Below, in pieces: positions 42,218 through 51,436 of a stretch of 61,478 nucleotides of DNA (position 1 is its first letter; each line of letters begins with the position of its first letter). Made by a program: the position numbers and the translations under genes. This DNA is from JAFGOM01 sp964605795 (GTDB lineage: Archaea > Halobacteriota > Methanomicrobia > Methanomicrobiales > Methanospirillaceae). The notes below the pieces were generated by a model. The model ran no database searches. It saw nothing but the letters and a program-made list of their open reading frames with translations, and was not told the origin of the DNA. The stretch is from contig CAZSDZ010000012.1 in the NCBI GenBank assembly GCA_964605795.1, positions 1 to 61,478 on the forward strand. Direction: 5' to 3'.

Positions 42218-43147
42218 GTGCCATCATTCAAATACTATCCTCTCAAAGCTTTCGTGACAATGGCAGGTCTTATCCTCTCAATCGGGTCTCTTGCGATCCT
42301 TGTTTTTATCATCACCAGTATGGTTGTCATGGGGTTAAATGTCACCATTCGGGAGTTAATCTCCCCGGTAAAGGATAAACGCCTCATATTATCAACAATA
42401 ATTGCGAATTTCTTTCTGGTCCCGGTATTGGCGTTTATCATCATCTTCATCGTGCCACTGAGTAAAGAGATGGCAGCGGGGCTCATCCTTGTCAGTATTG
42501 CTGCCGGAGCACCATCCACCCCGAAGGTTGCGGAACTTACCGGTGGAAATGTCGGGTATGCGGTCTCAACAACCATCATCATGACGATACTTACCATCAT
42601 CCTGATGCCGATTCTGCTGCCGCACCTTCTCGAAGGCGTTACCATGGATCCATCCCGTATTGCATTAAACCTGATCCTTCTCATGCTACTGCCCCTTCTT
42701 CTTGGTATGGGTATCAGGCATCTCTCTGAAAGATGGGGAAAACGGCTGTTGCCAGTTTTTTTCTGGATATCAAACGGGTCTATCGGTGTAATCTTTCTGA
42801 CCTTCGGCATCCTGCTCTTTGCAAAGATTGGAGGCCTTTTTGGAGGGACAACCGGGATGGGAATGGTCTTTGCTGCGATACTCTTTACCATCGGTTCACT
42901 TGCAATCGGCTATCTCCTTGGCGGGCCCGCTACCGAGACCAGGGGTGTTCTTGCGTTTGGGACAGGATTCCGGAACGTTACTGCTGCTCTTGTTGCGATC
43001 TCGGCCACGTTTACCGATCCGGGAAATGAGATATTACTCATGGTCATGATCGTGACCCTTGTCAGTGTTATCCTGGTTTCAGTGATTGTAGGACTTATTC
43101 TTAAGAAGAGACTGCAGGAAGGGGATGCAATCGTGCCTGCCCTCTAA
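42218..43147 (+). CDS. Bile acid:Na+ symporter-like membrane carrier
   Basis: The protein has 309 residues and about nine helices, with an N-terminal short helix (MPSFKYYPLKAFVTMAGLIL), SIAAGAPSTPKVAELTGGNV and AFGTGFRNVTAALVAISATF. These are the crossing and cation-site regions of the SBF/BASS family. The start at 42218 gives an intact first helix; no strong ribosome-binding site decides it. The substrate may be an organic anion driven by Na+. The next membrane gene follows 86 bases later. Confidence 0.8.
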   Translation: MPSFKYYPLKAFVTMAGLILSIGSLAILVFIITSMVVMGLNVTIRELISPVKDKRLILSTIIANFFLVPVLAFIIIFIVPLSKEMAAGLILVSIAAGAPSTPKVAELTGGNVGYAVSTTIIMTILTIILMPILLPHLLEGVTMDPSRIALNLILLMLLPLLLGMGIRHLSERWGKRLLPVFFWISNGSIGVIFLTFGILLFAKIGGLFGGTTGMGMVFAAILFTIGSLAIGYLLGGPATETRGVLAFGTGFRNVTAALVAISATFTDPGNEILLMVMIVTLVSVILVSVIVGLILKKRLQEGDAIVPAL

Positions 43148-43232
43148 TGCCATTTCCTACCTGAAATCGGGGCCCGCTTTTTTATATGGCAGGCTCCTCT
43201 TTTCACTCTTATACCGTCCCTTCCAGAAAGGG

Positions 43233-43910
43233 ATGGAAAACGAACAGATACTCTCAAGTACCAAAAGCATCATGTATGTACCTATGATGAAACAAAGCAG
43301 GTGGATGTATCTCGCTTACTTTATCCAGGTATGTATCATCTTTAATATTCTGTTTGCTCTTACCCACGAGGAGTTCAGCGCAGCGGGTGTTGGAGTATTT
43401 GCCTTTATTCTCGGGATGATTCCATACTACTTCAGCAGGAAAACAAAGATTGTATTCCCGTGGTTTGTCTATTTCCTGATATCCCTTGCGTTACTGATCC
43501 ATATGTCCGGGTACATCCAGGGCCGGTATATCACCATTCCAAACTGGGATACCATTGCCCATACCGTCTCGGGCTCGGTAGTTGCCCTCCTTGGATTCAT
43601 CGGGATCATGTTCCTTGACCGGATAAAGAGGTACCATCTCGATGCGCCTTTTATTGCGTTCTTTATCGTTCTGTTCGCCCTTGCGATGGAGTACCTCTGG
43701 GAGATCTATGAATTTTTGGTAGATACCTTCTTTGGCGGTTCTCTTGCCGGAAAGATGCAGCCTGATAATACCGATACCATGATGGATATGATCTTTGTCT
43801 TTATCCCGGCAGTCATCATTGCAGTCTGCTGCTGGTATTATCTCAGGAAAAGGGGAAAGGAGAACGTCATGAATGAGATGATACAAGACAGTCCTTATTT
43901 TGCAGAATAA
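43233..43910 (+). CDS. Six-helix membrane protein (DUF2238-like)
   Basis: The protein has 225 residues from the ATG at 43233; the frame opens at 43125 inside the previous gene. Helices are spread over the whole length, and WDTIAHTVSGSVVALLGFIG followed by FALAMEYLWEIYEFLVDTFF gives the conserved acidic/His pattern of DUF2238/YjdF-type proteins. The function is unknown. It is convergent with the 375-aa membrane protein that follows on the minus strand. Confidence 0.7.
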   Translation: MENEQILSSTKSIMYVPMMKQSRWMYLAYFIQVCIIFNILFALTHEEFSAAGVGVFAFILGMIPYYFSRKTKIVFPWFVYFLISLALLIHMSGYIQGRYITIPNWDTIAHTVSGSVVALLGFIGIMFLDRIKRYHLDAPFIAFFIVLFALAMEYLWEIYEFLVDTFFGGSLAGKMQPDNTDTMMDMIFVFIPAVIIAVCCWYYLRKRGKENVMNEMIQDSPYFAE

Positions 43911-43927
43911 CCTTTTTTTTATCGTAT

Positions 43928-45055
43928 TCACTCATCTTTTGGGAAAACATTCTCAAGCTCCCGTAAATCACGCAGACTGAAGAGTGCCGGGAGATTAATA
44001 CCGATTGAATAGGTGGGAAAGAGTCGAAACATCTGTCTCCGGTTGATGGCATAAAGTTTTGATTCTCTCAGGAGAGCAAGCGGTTCTTTTCTCTCTTCTC
44101 TGTCTGCTGGTTCATGAGTAATAGAGTCTGTTCCTGATTGGACTTTTTCTCTGGCCTCCTTTAGTTTATTCATCAGGTCATCGCACATATCACGCCCGAC
44201 CTTTAGACTGAGCCGGTTCTGCAAAAATTGCATGATGATTATCTGGGTAATCAGAAGGAGAAGTACCCAGAGATTTGTTCTTACCTTGACAAAGTCAGAG
44301 ACATTAATGAAACTGACAAGGGTAAATCCGGGAAGGAGAATGGCAATAAGCAGAAGGATAATAACAACAGTTCCGATAATGATGAATAAAAATCCCAGGA
44401 TCACGAGGATGATAAGTTCTTTTCTCTTCCTGCCTTTCTGTTTCCTGATATACTGGGTGAAATTAAAGAGGTGATGTCTGAAGAAGAATATCTCGATGTA
44501 AAAGAGTACAATCCCAAGGCACTGAATGAGGATGAGTTGTGACGTGTTATCGGGAATGACCTCCAGGAATCCTAACGTTATCGAGTAGATCATGGAAAAG
44601 AGGTAGATACAGAGCATTCCGATAGTGAGAGGAATCAGACTGATGATAAAAAATCTCATAAACAACCGGAATCCAACCCGCTTGTTCTTAAAGATGTGAG
44701 CATTTTTCGCCCACCTGACAATTGACTCCTTCTCTTCCTCCTTTTCTCTCTGGGCCTCTGACTGGTGGTACTGTTTCAAAAGAAACCGGAAGGGAAAGAG
44801 AAAAAGTGGCAGCATCGGATAAAAGATGTAAAAATACAGGCTTGCTGATATCCAGAGAAGCATGTAGGTGGTGGTCTGTGTTATCATTCCTATGATATTT
44901 AAGAGAATGGCACTAATGAGGACAACAATAGCCGGCCATCCCAGTTTTTCATGAATGATGATAGATTTTATCTGCGAGATGCGATTGTGCTCCCTGTCGA
45001 TCTCTGCAAGGATTGTATCCCGCGGTATATCTGTAAAATGTGCTGGTTCAGACAA
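43928..45055 (-). CDS. Polytopic membrane protein of unknown function
   Basis: The protein has 375 residues. There are roughly seven to eight hydrophobic segments (for example WPAIVVLISAILLNIIGMIT, SLIPLTIGMLCIYLFSMIY, ELIILVILGFLFIIIGTVVI), with a cytosolic C-terminal tail containing a coiled region (LMNKLKEAREKVQSG). No transport or enzyme motif is apparent. It is flanked on both sides by genes in other orientations and probably stands alone. An archaeal-specific family is likely. Confidence 0.7.
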   Translation of the reverse strand: MSEPAHFTDIPRDTILAEIDREHNRISQIKSIIIHEKLGWPAIVVLISAILLNIIGMITQTTTYMLLWISASLYFYIFYPMLPLFLFPFRFLLKQYHQSEAQREKEEEKESIVRWAKNAHIFKNKRVGFRLFMRFFIISLIPLTIGMLCIYLFSMIYSITLGFLEVIPDNTSQLILIQCLGIVLFYIEIFFFRHHLFNFTQYIRKQKGRKRKELIILVILGFLFIIIGTVVIILLLIAILLPGFTLVSFINVSDFVKVRTNLWVLLLLITQIIIMQFLQNRLSLKVGRDMCDDLMNKLKEAREKVQSGTDSITHEPADREERKEPLALLRESKLYAINRRQMFRLFPTYSIGINLPALFSLRDLRELENVFPKDE

Positions 45056-45280
45056 TAGATATCACTCTTTGTTATCTGACAGTATAGATATTTCTATCAT
45101 CCGATTCAGATCTTTGTAAGCAGGCATTTTTTTATTTCGCCATCCCGAAGGTATCAGATCTCCTTCAAAAGATGCCTCGTATATCGCACCCCCTCCCTCG
45201 TGAGAATATCACATGCAGGATAGAAAAGAACTCATTATGCCGGTATCATGGTGTGATGCAGGATTATCCCCTCTCTTCGT

Positions 45281-46222
45281 ATGAAAAGGAACAGTATCCC
45301 GAAAAAATATCTCGTGTATCTTTTTGTGGCAGGAATTGTTATTGTCTCTGGAATCCTTCTGCATGCATTCATGGTTGAGGTAGCATCCACTGCCGATATC
45401 ACGGTTCTTATGATAGACGGGGCACCGGATGATATCGTATTTATCGCAGATCCCCATATCAGAAAGCAAAATTACAACGTGACGAAGCAGGTTATCACTG
45501 ATATCAACGCCTTACATCCTTCCCTCGTTCTTCTTGGTGGTGATTATACCTTCAGTCCGGGAGATGACCTGCAGTTGCAGGATGTCTGGAGTAATCTTTC
45601 CGCTCCGGTGTATGCAATTCTTGGGAACCATGATTACCATGCCGGCATCTCGGCATCAACACTTGTCTCTAAGATTATCAGGGAAATGTCGGTTAATCTG
45701 AGCACAGAGCATTACAACGTAACCAGCCTCTACGACAACACAACGGATCTCACCTTTGCACGAGAGCTTACCGGAGTGCTCGAAGGAAACGGGGTCGTGG
45801 TTCTGAAAAACGAGTATCGTACCTCACAGGTGAATGGAACCGGGTTGGTTCTTGTCGGGGTCGATGATGGTATGGCAGGACTTGCGGATCCGCCAACGGT
45901 TCCAAAGACCGGTGTCTACACGATATACCTCATCCATGAACCGGATCTCAGGGCAGACTGGGGAGCTGATCTCGTTCTGTGTGGTCATACCCACGGAGGA
46001 CAATTCCTGCCAAGGAATCTCTCCCTCTTTGATCATACATTCAGTGGTCTTGTCCGGGATCCCGGGCAGTGGACCTATGTCTCCCGGGGAATCGGAACAT
46101 CAAACGTGCCTCACGAGATCCGGCTCTTCTCCACTCCTGAGATCGTGGTCATTAATCCGTCAGTGCCGCCTGAAACGATCTTTACAGACCGGGATGTACA
46201 CTATATCGAGGTACCCGGGTGA
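45281..46222 (+). CDS. Membrane-anchored metallophosphoesterase
   Basis: The protein has 313 residues. An N-terminal signal anchor (YLVYLFVAGIVIVSGILLHA) leads to a calcineurin-like phosphoesterase outside the membrane. Metal motifs are VFIADPHI, LGGDYTF, GNHDYHAG and LCGHTHGGQF. The layout is of the YkuE/YaeI type, which act on phospho-sugar or lipid substrates. The frame ends at TGA 46220-46222. It is convergent with the RNase gene. Confidence 0.9.
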   Translation: MKRNSIPKKYLVYLFVAGIVIVSGILLHAFMVEVASTADITVLMIDGAPDDIVFIADPHIRKQNYNVTKQVITDINALHPSLVLLGGDYTFSPGDDLQLQDVWSNLSAPVYAILGNHDYHAGISASTLVSKIIREMSVNLSTEHYNVTSLYDNTTDLTFARELTGVLEGNGVVVLKNEYRTSQVNGTGLVLVGVDDGMAGLADPPTVPKTGVYTIYLIHEPDLRADWGADLVLCGHTHGGQFLPRNLSLFDHTFSGLVRDPGQWTYVSRGIGTSNVPHEIRLFSTPEIVVINPSVPPETIFTDRDVHYIEVPG

Positions 46223-46242
46223 GAGGGATACCTGATTTATCT

Positions 46243-47721
46243 CTACCGCCTGCCGGTGCATGCAAAATCGATGTACCCTTTATGAGGATCGGTCAGAAGC
46301 AGTCTGACCATAACCTTGTCACCCACAGAAAGTCCATGCTCCCCCTGCATTACCCGTCCCTCAACCGGGGGGGCAAGGAGCCGCACATAGGTTCCTTTTG
46401 GTGAAGCCCCGGTAACGAGCGCTTCAAACGTCTCTCCTATTCTCCTCTCCAGGAGGACTGCAGCAGCAGCTTTTGTCATGAAACGCTCAACCTTTTTGGA
46501 TCGTTTCTCGCAGTCACTTAACCATTCTGCAGTCTCTGCAAGTTCATTCCTCTTGTACGGGTTCTTCTTGCCTGACAGGGCAGTCTTTATCAGGCGTTGT
46601 ATGACGATATCCACGTACCGCCTGTTCGGAGCAGTCCCATGGGTGTAATCCCGTACAGCGAGGGCGAAATGACCGATGGGCGTCTTTCCCGGGAAGAGGG
46701 CAACATACTCTCCTGCACCCATGAGTTTGACAACGGTAAGTGAGAGATCAGGGAACCGCTCGGGATCTGCATCCCGTCTTTTTGCGAGAAACGAGGTAAG
46801 AGCAAGGGCATCCGGTTCTTTTGGTAGTTTCTCACCGTAACGGGCGGCTGTCGCTACGATACCTTCCCAGTTTTTTGGAATTCGGACGATCCGCTGTATC
46901 ATCGGCAGTTCTGCAGTTCCGAGAAAATGCACAACCGTCCGGTTCGCTGCAACCATGAACTCCTCGATAAGACATCGTGCCATATTCTGTCTCTGGGTGA
47001 CGAGATCAAGAACCCGTCCCTTTTCCATGAGAGCCTGTGCCTCTATCGTCTCAAGGACTAGTGCACCTCCTTTCAGACGGTTCTTCTTTAACCGTTGTGC
47101 AGCCTCGTTCTGAAGCAAAACCTGTTCTGCGAGTTCTGGGATCTTCTGTACCAGATCAGGCATCTCACCGGTTTCCTCAAGCCAGTCTCCGACCTCTTCA
47201 TACACCAGTTTTGCCTTGTTCTGGACATATGCCTGGTAAATATCCCCGGGCCGGGTAGTCCCGTCAGGATGGACCGTGTATTCATAGACGACTGCCATCC
47301 GATCCTCTCCCGGGAGCAGCGAGGTGATTCCCTCTGATAATCTGACCGGGAGCATGGGGAAGGTGTGAACGCCGGTGTAGATCGAGGTTCCGTTATGAGC
47401 GGCATGCCGGTCGGTAGGGGATTGTTTGTAAACGTACGCGTCTACATCGGCAATGGCTATCCGTACGAGGATATCGTTACCTGAGATTGTTTCACAGTAT
47501 TGCAGTTGATCCAGGTCACGGGAGTCGTAATTGTCAATAGATGACCAGAGCAGCATGCGGAGATCCCGTCTACCCGGTTCTTCTGTGATGGTGAGATAAT
47601 CCTGCATTTTGCTTACTTCCTGCAGAACTGCAGGCGGGTAGTCTGGTTCAAATCCGTATTTTTTCATGGTGGCCCATGCGATCTTCTCGAGATCGACATG
47701 CTGCCGCTTATGTGAGGTCAT
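46243..47721 (-). CDS. RNase II/R-family exoribonuclease
   Basis: The protein has 492 residues from the ATG at 47721 (MTSHKRQHVDLEKIA); an upstream ATG at 47766 is possible. The RNB domain (residues ~55-380) carries RIAIADVDAYVYKQSPTDRH and FPMLPVRLSEGITSLLPGED, with the acidic metal ligands of IADVDAYV. A C-terminal S1-like domain (FEALVTGASPKGTYVRLLAP) ends the protein; N-terminal cold-shock domains are missing. In archaea this family is narrowly distributed and may do 3'-to-5' RNA decay beside the exosome. Confidence 0.88.
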   Translation of the reverse strand: MTSHKRQHVDLEKIAWATMKKYGFEPDYPPAVLQEVSKMQDYLTITEEPGRRDLRMLLWSSIDNYDSRDLDQLQYCETISGNDILVRIAIADVDAYVYKQSPTDRHAAHNGTSIYTGVHTFPMLPVRLSEGITSLLPGEDRMAVVYEYTVHPDGTTRPGDIYQAYVQNKAKLVYEEVGDWLEETGEMPDLVQKIPELAEQVLLQNEAAQRLKKNRLKGGALVLETIEAQALMEKGRVLDLVTQRQNMARCLIEEFMVAANRTVVHFLGTAELPMIQRIVRIPKNWEGIVATAARYGEKLPKEPDALALTSFLAKRRDADPERFPDLSLTVVKLMGAGEYVALFPGKTPIGHFALAVRDYTHGTAPNRRYVDIVIQRLIKTALSGKKNPYKRNELAETAEWLSDCEKRSKKVERFMTKAAAAVLLERRIGETFEALVTGASPKGTYVRLLAPPVEGRVMQGEHGLSVGDKVMVRLLLTDPHKGYIDFACTGRR

Positions 47722-47852
47722 AGGTTCTAGATCTGCAGGGAAGAGATAAAAACTCATGGATGCCATGCAACAACCGGGTTTTTCGGTCTAAAAAAGGAGA
47801 ATAGAAGCGGTTATCAGGCTACCGGTTTTAAAAGAGAGAGTGACAGAATTTA

Positions 47853-48179
47853 TCAGATCCGGGACTGATCAAAGAAGTGCTGGGTTCCTGCAGGGGGTTT
47901 TTGTTCCTGCTCTTTTCTGCTCCACGTGTTCTGTTTCTTCTGTTTTTTCTTACCAGAATCACCGGAATCGCTTTCTGCCTCCTCTTTTTCCTTCTGTATC
48001 GAGAGGAAACAGTCAACCGGATTCTTTCCCCCTTCACAGAGGTTGTTCTTCTTGTCAAGGCAATCCGTACATTCGGGTACCCGACTTGGCAATACCGTTG
48101 GAAAATGTTCTTTCCAGAGTTCGGGATCGATCTTTCCCTGGTTCATGAATTGTTGAACATGACGCGGTGTATATTTCAT
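47853..48179 (-). CDS. Small Cys-containing archaeal protein
   Basis: The protein has 108 residues. The N-terminal half (MKYTPRHVQQFMNQGKIDPE onward) has a CTDC...C...C cluster (CTDCLDKKNNLCEGGKNPVDC), a likely zinc or disulfide site. The C-terminal half is highly charged with a Lys-rich tract. It is 132 bases upstream of the RNase gene on the same strand. It is conserved-looking but unnamed. Confidence 0.6.
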   Translation of the reverse strand: MKYTPRHVQQFMNQGKIDPELWKEHFPTVLPSRVPECTDCLDKKNNLCEGGKNPVDCFLSIQKEKEEAESDSGDSGKKKQKKQNTWSRKEQEQKPPAGTQHFFDQSRI

Positions 48180-48460
48180 ACGTAGTACTGTACAACAAAC
48201 CTATAATGGTCTTGTGACCAGACCCGACAATGTGTTTCTCTTTGGTGTCCCGGTCTTTGGCGATGACGTGATTGCAGGTCCTCTGGCGAAACGAAACTGA
48301 GAAGCGATCCGGTATAACCCATATCAGGGAAATTTGTTACCAGGAGTGAAATATCAGTATAATCGGACGATGCCTGATTGTTCCCGCTTTTTATATCCTC
48401 TTCTTTCTTCCTGATACCAGTATGGAAGTATCGCTGGTGGTCGGATATGACACGCTCGAT

Positions 48461-49537
48461 TCAGGTTGCAGGAAGGTATACCCGAAATTCACTGCCCTCG
48501 CCTACGGAACTGGAAACCTCGATCCGACCCTTGTGCAGTTCAATAAGCGTTCTGGCAATCGGAAGGCCAAGACCGGCGCCGTCATATCTCCTTGTTTTTC
48601 CGGATTCTACCTGCTGGAACGGCATAAAAAGAGATTTAAGATCGTTCTCTGCAATGCCGATACCGGTATCTCTGATGAGGATGACAACCTCGTTCTCCTT
48701 TCTTCTGACCTGAACCGTTATCGTGCCGGTATCAGTAAATTTTATCGCATTACCAAGAAGATTCATGATAACCTGTTCCAGCCGTTTCGAATCTCCCTGG
48801 ATTACCCCTGCATCAGGAGCGATATCGACGTTTAGTGATAATCCTTTCTTCTCGATATCTGGCATCATCGTCTGGACTGATGAGTTTACAACGTTTTGGA
48901 TATCAACCGGATTTTTTAGAATAATAAGTTCTTCAGTCTCTATCTTTGAGATATCAAGGATATCATTTATCTGGCATAACAGGTGTTTGGCGCTGGATTG
49001 TATCAGTCCCAGTTGTTTTTTCTGTTCCGGATTCAGTGGTCCGGTCAGTTCAAGCAAAAGAATCCCGGTAAACCCGATGATCGAGTTTAAGGGGGTTCTC
49101 AGTTCATGGGACATGGTCTCAAGAAATATCGTTTTTAATGTATCTGACTTTAATGCCTGTTCTTTGGCAGAATGGAGACAGACCGAGAGATACGCGATGA
49201 CCCCGGCAATACCGATAAAGATGAATACCCTGATTATCGCTCCCGTGATGATATCAGGATCCCGGGTAACGATGAGTATCATTCCGAGGTAACTGCAGAC
49301 AAGCAGGAGCGAATACCAAAACCCCCGTTTTAAAAAGAAGAAACAGGCAATAATTATCGGAAAGTAATAGAGGTTCTGAAAGATAGTGGTCCACCCTGCA
49401 TAGAGAGCATAGGAACTGATGAGAATAACAAGAATTGATGAGAGGATGAGAATAAAAAGCGGAAACTGGTTCTTATTTATGAGGTTTAAAACCCTGTTTT
49501 CATTCATCCATCTGTTCTTCCTGTTTTTAAGAAACAT
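48461..49537 (-). CDS. Membrane-bound sensor histidine kinase
   Basis: The protein has 358 residues. Four or five N-terminal helices (~15-120) replace an extracellular sensor. The H-box SHELRTPLNSIIGFTG, N-box MNLLGNAIKF, G1 RDTGIGIAENDLK and G2 GAGLGLPIARTLIELHKG are intact. The 5' membrane region suggests sensing within the membrane. No response regulator is adjacent; the stand-alone receiver at 582-944 is a possible partner only in principle. Confidence 0.93.
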   Translation of the reverse strand: MFLKNRKNRWMNENRVLNLINKNQFPLFILILSSILVILISSYALYAGWTTIFQNLYYFPIIIACFFFLKRGFWYSLLLVCSYLGMILIVTRDPDIITGAIIRVFIFIGIAGVIAYLSVCLHSAKEQALKSDTLKTIFLETMSHELRTPLNSIIGFTGILLLELTGPLNPEQKKQLGLIQSSAKHLLCQINDILDISKIETEELIILKNPVDIQNVVNSSVQTMMPDIEKKGLSLNVDIAPDAGVIQGDSKRLEQVIMNLLGNAIKFTDTGTITVQVRRKENEVVILIRDTGIGIAENDLKSLFMPFQQVESGKTRRYDGAGLGLPIARTLIELHKGRIEVSSSVGEGSEFRVYLPAT

Positions 49538-49781
49538 CGGTATACTGGCAAAAGATTGAATCAGAATATCACATAAACCGGGAATACCCCTATGATCTCT
49601 GTACGATAATGATGATGTTTTTCTCGTACAGGGGACCGATTTCTGTTTGTTTATTTAATCTGCTCCAAGAACAATGGTATTGTCATCCTGATTCAACCAG
49701 GGCCAAATTACCATTTTTCATGATTCTTGTCTTTTTACCCAAATACCAGGTCTGACCCTCAATGGTATGAGAGGGTCTGCA

Positions 49782-50120
49782 TTATGTGGGTATCTGCCTG
49801 ATAATATGGTTAACAATGCTTCTTCCCTTAATAAATATTGGCAATAAAATTGGTTTCAGGAAGGCTTTTCCCGGGGCATCCAATCTTGTATCTCTTCGCT
49901 TGATCAGCTCTTTTTTTTGGGATTGAGAAAATAGACCTAAAATGAACGGTTCTGTTTCAATAATGAAAGATTCATACCTCTCTTTATTCTGGTATGGATT
50001 CCTCTCTTTCTTTTTGACCTGGCAGAGTGAGATTGTGAGATTACCAATTCCTGGTATCGGAAACCATTGGTTTCTGTCAAAAGAGGATAAAACCAGATTA
50101 TCTCTGGAAATATTTATCAA
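49782..50120 (-). CDS. C-terminal, PilZ-like half of a broken or split gene
   Basis: This frame (112 residues, TTG at 50120) overlaps the end of the 98-aa ORF and reads like its continuation: INISRDNLVLSSFDRNQWFP, then PGIGNLTISLCQVKKKERN and SQKKELIKRRDTRLDAPGKA. The spacing of basic and small residues (KRRDTRLDAP) resembles the start of a PilZ domain, which binds cyclic di-GMP in bacteria. It stops soon after. One frameshift near 50105 could have separated one protein into two. The plus-strand ORF here (49942-50151) is a shadow. Confidence 0.4.
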   Translation of the reverse strand: MINISRDNLVLSSFDRNQWFPIPGIGNLTISLCQVKKKERNPYQNKERYESFIIETEPFILGLFSQSQKKELIKRRDTRLDAPGKAFLKPILLPIFIKGRSIVNHIIRQIPT

Positions 50121-50394
50121 ATTTTGTGTTGAGGAGTTTCAGGTACCCTGAATAGATATGAGGGCTTTTCTTCTGGATCTGATAGATATCTGAGAGGACA
50201 TCAACAGTGCATTTACTAATGGGATGCAGGGTCCGATGGTTCTCTATCGGCAGTACCGGTGAAACTTCACCGGTGCCAAGATGATAGAGTACCCCATTTC
50301 CTTTGCAGTCATTTCCGATGAGAACCTGTACCGGGGAACCGGACTGATCCGTTATACACCCAAGTACCTTATTGAAGCGAACTTTTTGTATCAT
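50098..50394 (-). CDS. N-terminal half of the same split gene (YcgR-like)
   Basis: The ORF has 98 residues (MIQKVRFNKVLGCITDQSGS onward). A beta-rich N-terminal domain with GSPVQVLIGNDCKGNGVLYH and SPVLPIENHRTLHPI is in keeping with the YcgR-N fold that precedes PilZ domains. It ends in NTKFDKYFQR where the other frame continues. A lone small gene is the alternative. An ATG preceded by AGGAGTATG-like bases supports the start. Confidence 0.45.
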   Translation of the reverse strand: MIQKVRFNKVLGCITDQSGSPVQVLIGNDCKGNGVLYHLGTGEVSPVLPIENHRTLHPISKCTVDVLSDIYQIQKKSPHIYSGYLKLLNTKFDKYFQR

Positions 50395-50506
50395 ACTCCT
50401 ATAGGTATAGGGTGTGTGAGAAGATACATCTGTGGGTATCTCAGTATCTCACAATGATTGTATGATGATGTACATTCGGATATGATTCACGTGAGATGAG
50501 AAAATA

Positions 50507-51241
50507 CTACATTCCTTCCCCCACTCGGCTTTTTTCTTTCTTCATGGCTTCTGCTTTTAATTCTGCAGGCATTAGTTCGATGGCATACCGGAGAGAGGTA
50601 CGTGGCATCATATCCTTGTTTCTGATAACGAAGTCATAGACCTCCTGCTGATGGAGCCGGCTTGCCTCTTTTAAGAGCCACCCGTACCCTTTTCGTACCA
50701 TGTCATCGGTATCGGTGAGCAGAAGGGTTGCGATCTCAAAGAGATCATCGAGAAATTTTCCCTGTTTTGCAGGGATAATGAGTGATACTGCGGATGCCCG
50801 CCGCATCCACCGATTTTCTGATTGTGTCCAGTTTTTCAGTTCACGAATAAAAACAGGATACTGTTCTATAAACTCACCAATGGCGTGATTACAAAAACCG
50901 TCGCACGATGCCCAGTTGGAGATATAGTTCTCTATCCAGCGGGTAAAAATGATGAAATCTTCAGGTTCATACCGATCTCTCAACTCGTATGCAAAGGATG
51001 AGACGACAAAGGACTCTTCCAGGTACCCGGATCGGTACAGTTCTTCACAGATCCAGAAGATATCTTTTTTATCGCGGTTTTTAATCTCTTTCCAGTACGT
51101 TTTTGCAATCTTTGCAACCATGGCTGTCTTTATTCCGTAACAGGTTATTTCCTCTTTAAAGAACCTCTTTCCAGACTCCTTAATCGCTTCATCCTGGTTC
51201 GCCTCTAACTCCTCTCTGATTTGCAGAAGGACAGATTCCAT
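50507..51241 (-). CDS. DNA alkylation repair protein (AlkD-like)
   Basis: The protein has 244 residues made of HEAT-like helical repeats. Signatures include KRFFKEEITCYGIKTAMVAK, YRSGYLEESFVVSSFAYELR and NWASCDGFCNHAIGEFI, and the acid and aromatic residues of the AlkD active-site cleft (W-x-x-CDGFCNH; RWMRRASAVSLIIPAKQG; WLLKEASR). AlkD removes bulky alkylated purines without base flipping. It is a lone gene next to PPK2, divergent from it. Confidence 0.88.
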   Translation of the reverse strand: MESVLLQIREELEANQDEAIKESGKRFFKEEITCYGIKTAMVAKIAKTYWKEIKNRDKKDIFWICEELYRSGYLEESFVVSSFAYELRDRYEPEDFIIFTRWIENYISNWASCDGFCNHAIGEFIEQYPVFIRELKNWTQSENRWMRRASAVSLIIPAKQGKFLDDLFEIATLLLTDTDDMVRKGYGWLLKEASRLHQQEVYDFVIRNKDMMPRTSLRYAIELMPAELKAEAMKKEKSRVGEGM

Positions 51242-51436
51242 AGATAGGATTCGGTGAAGCGTCAGATAAGATCTCTGTTTTGTTAGTGTGGAGATGTAAT
51301 TATGGCAAACCCGATTTTTGCGACATTTGTTTCAATTTAATGAGAATATCCGGTTATCTGGTTGTTTGAAGAACCTTTATCTCTCCACTATGCCTACTGC
51401 ATGAGTAGTATCCGTTCCCGGAAAATGAGGTGTATC

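Noticed and set aside
49942..50151. Plus-strand ORF of 69 codons
   Set aside because: Opposes the minus-strand YcgR/PilZ-like frames, which show more protein-like composition.
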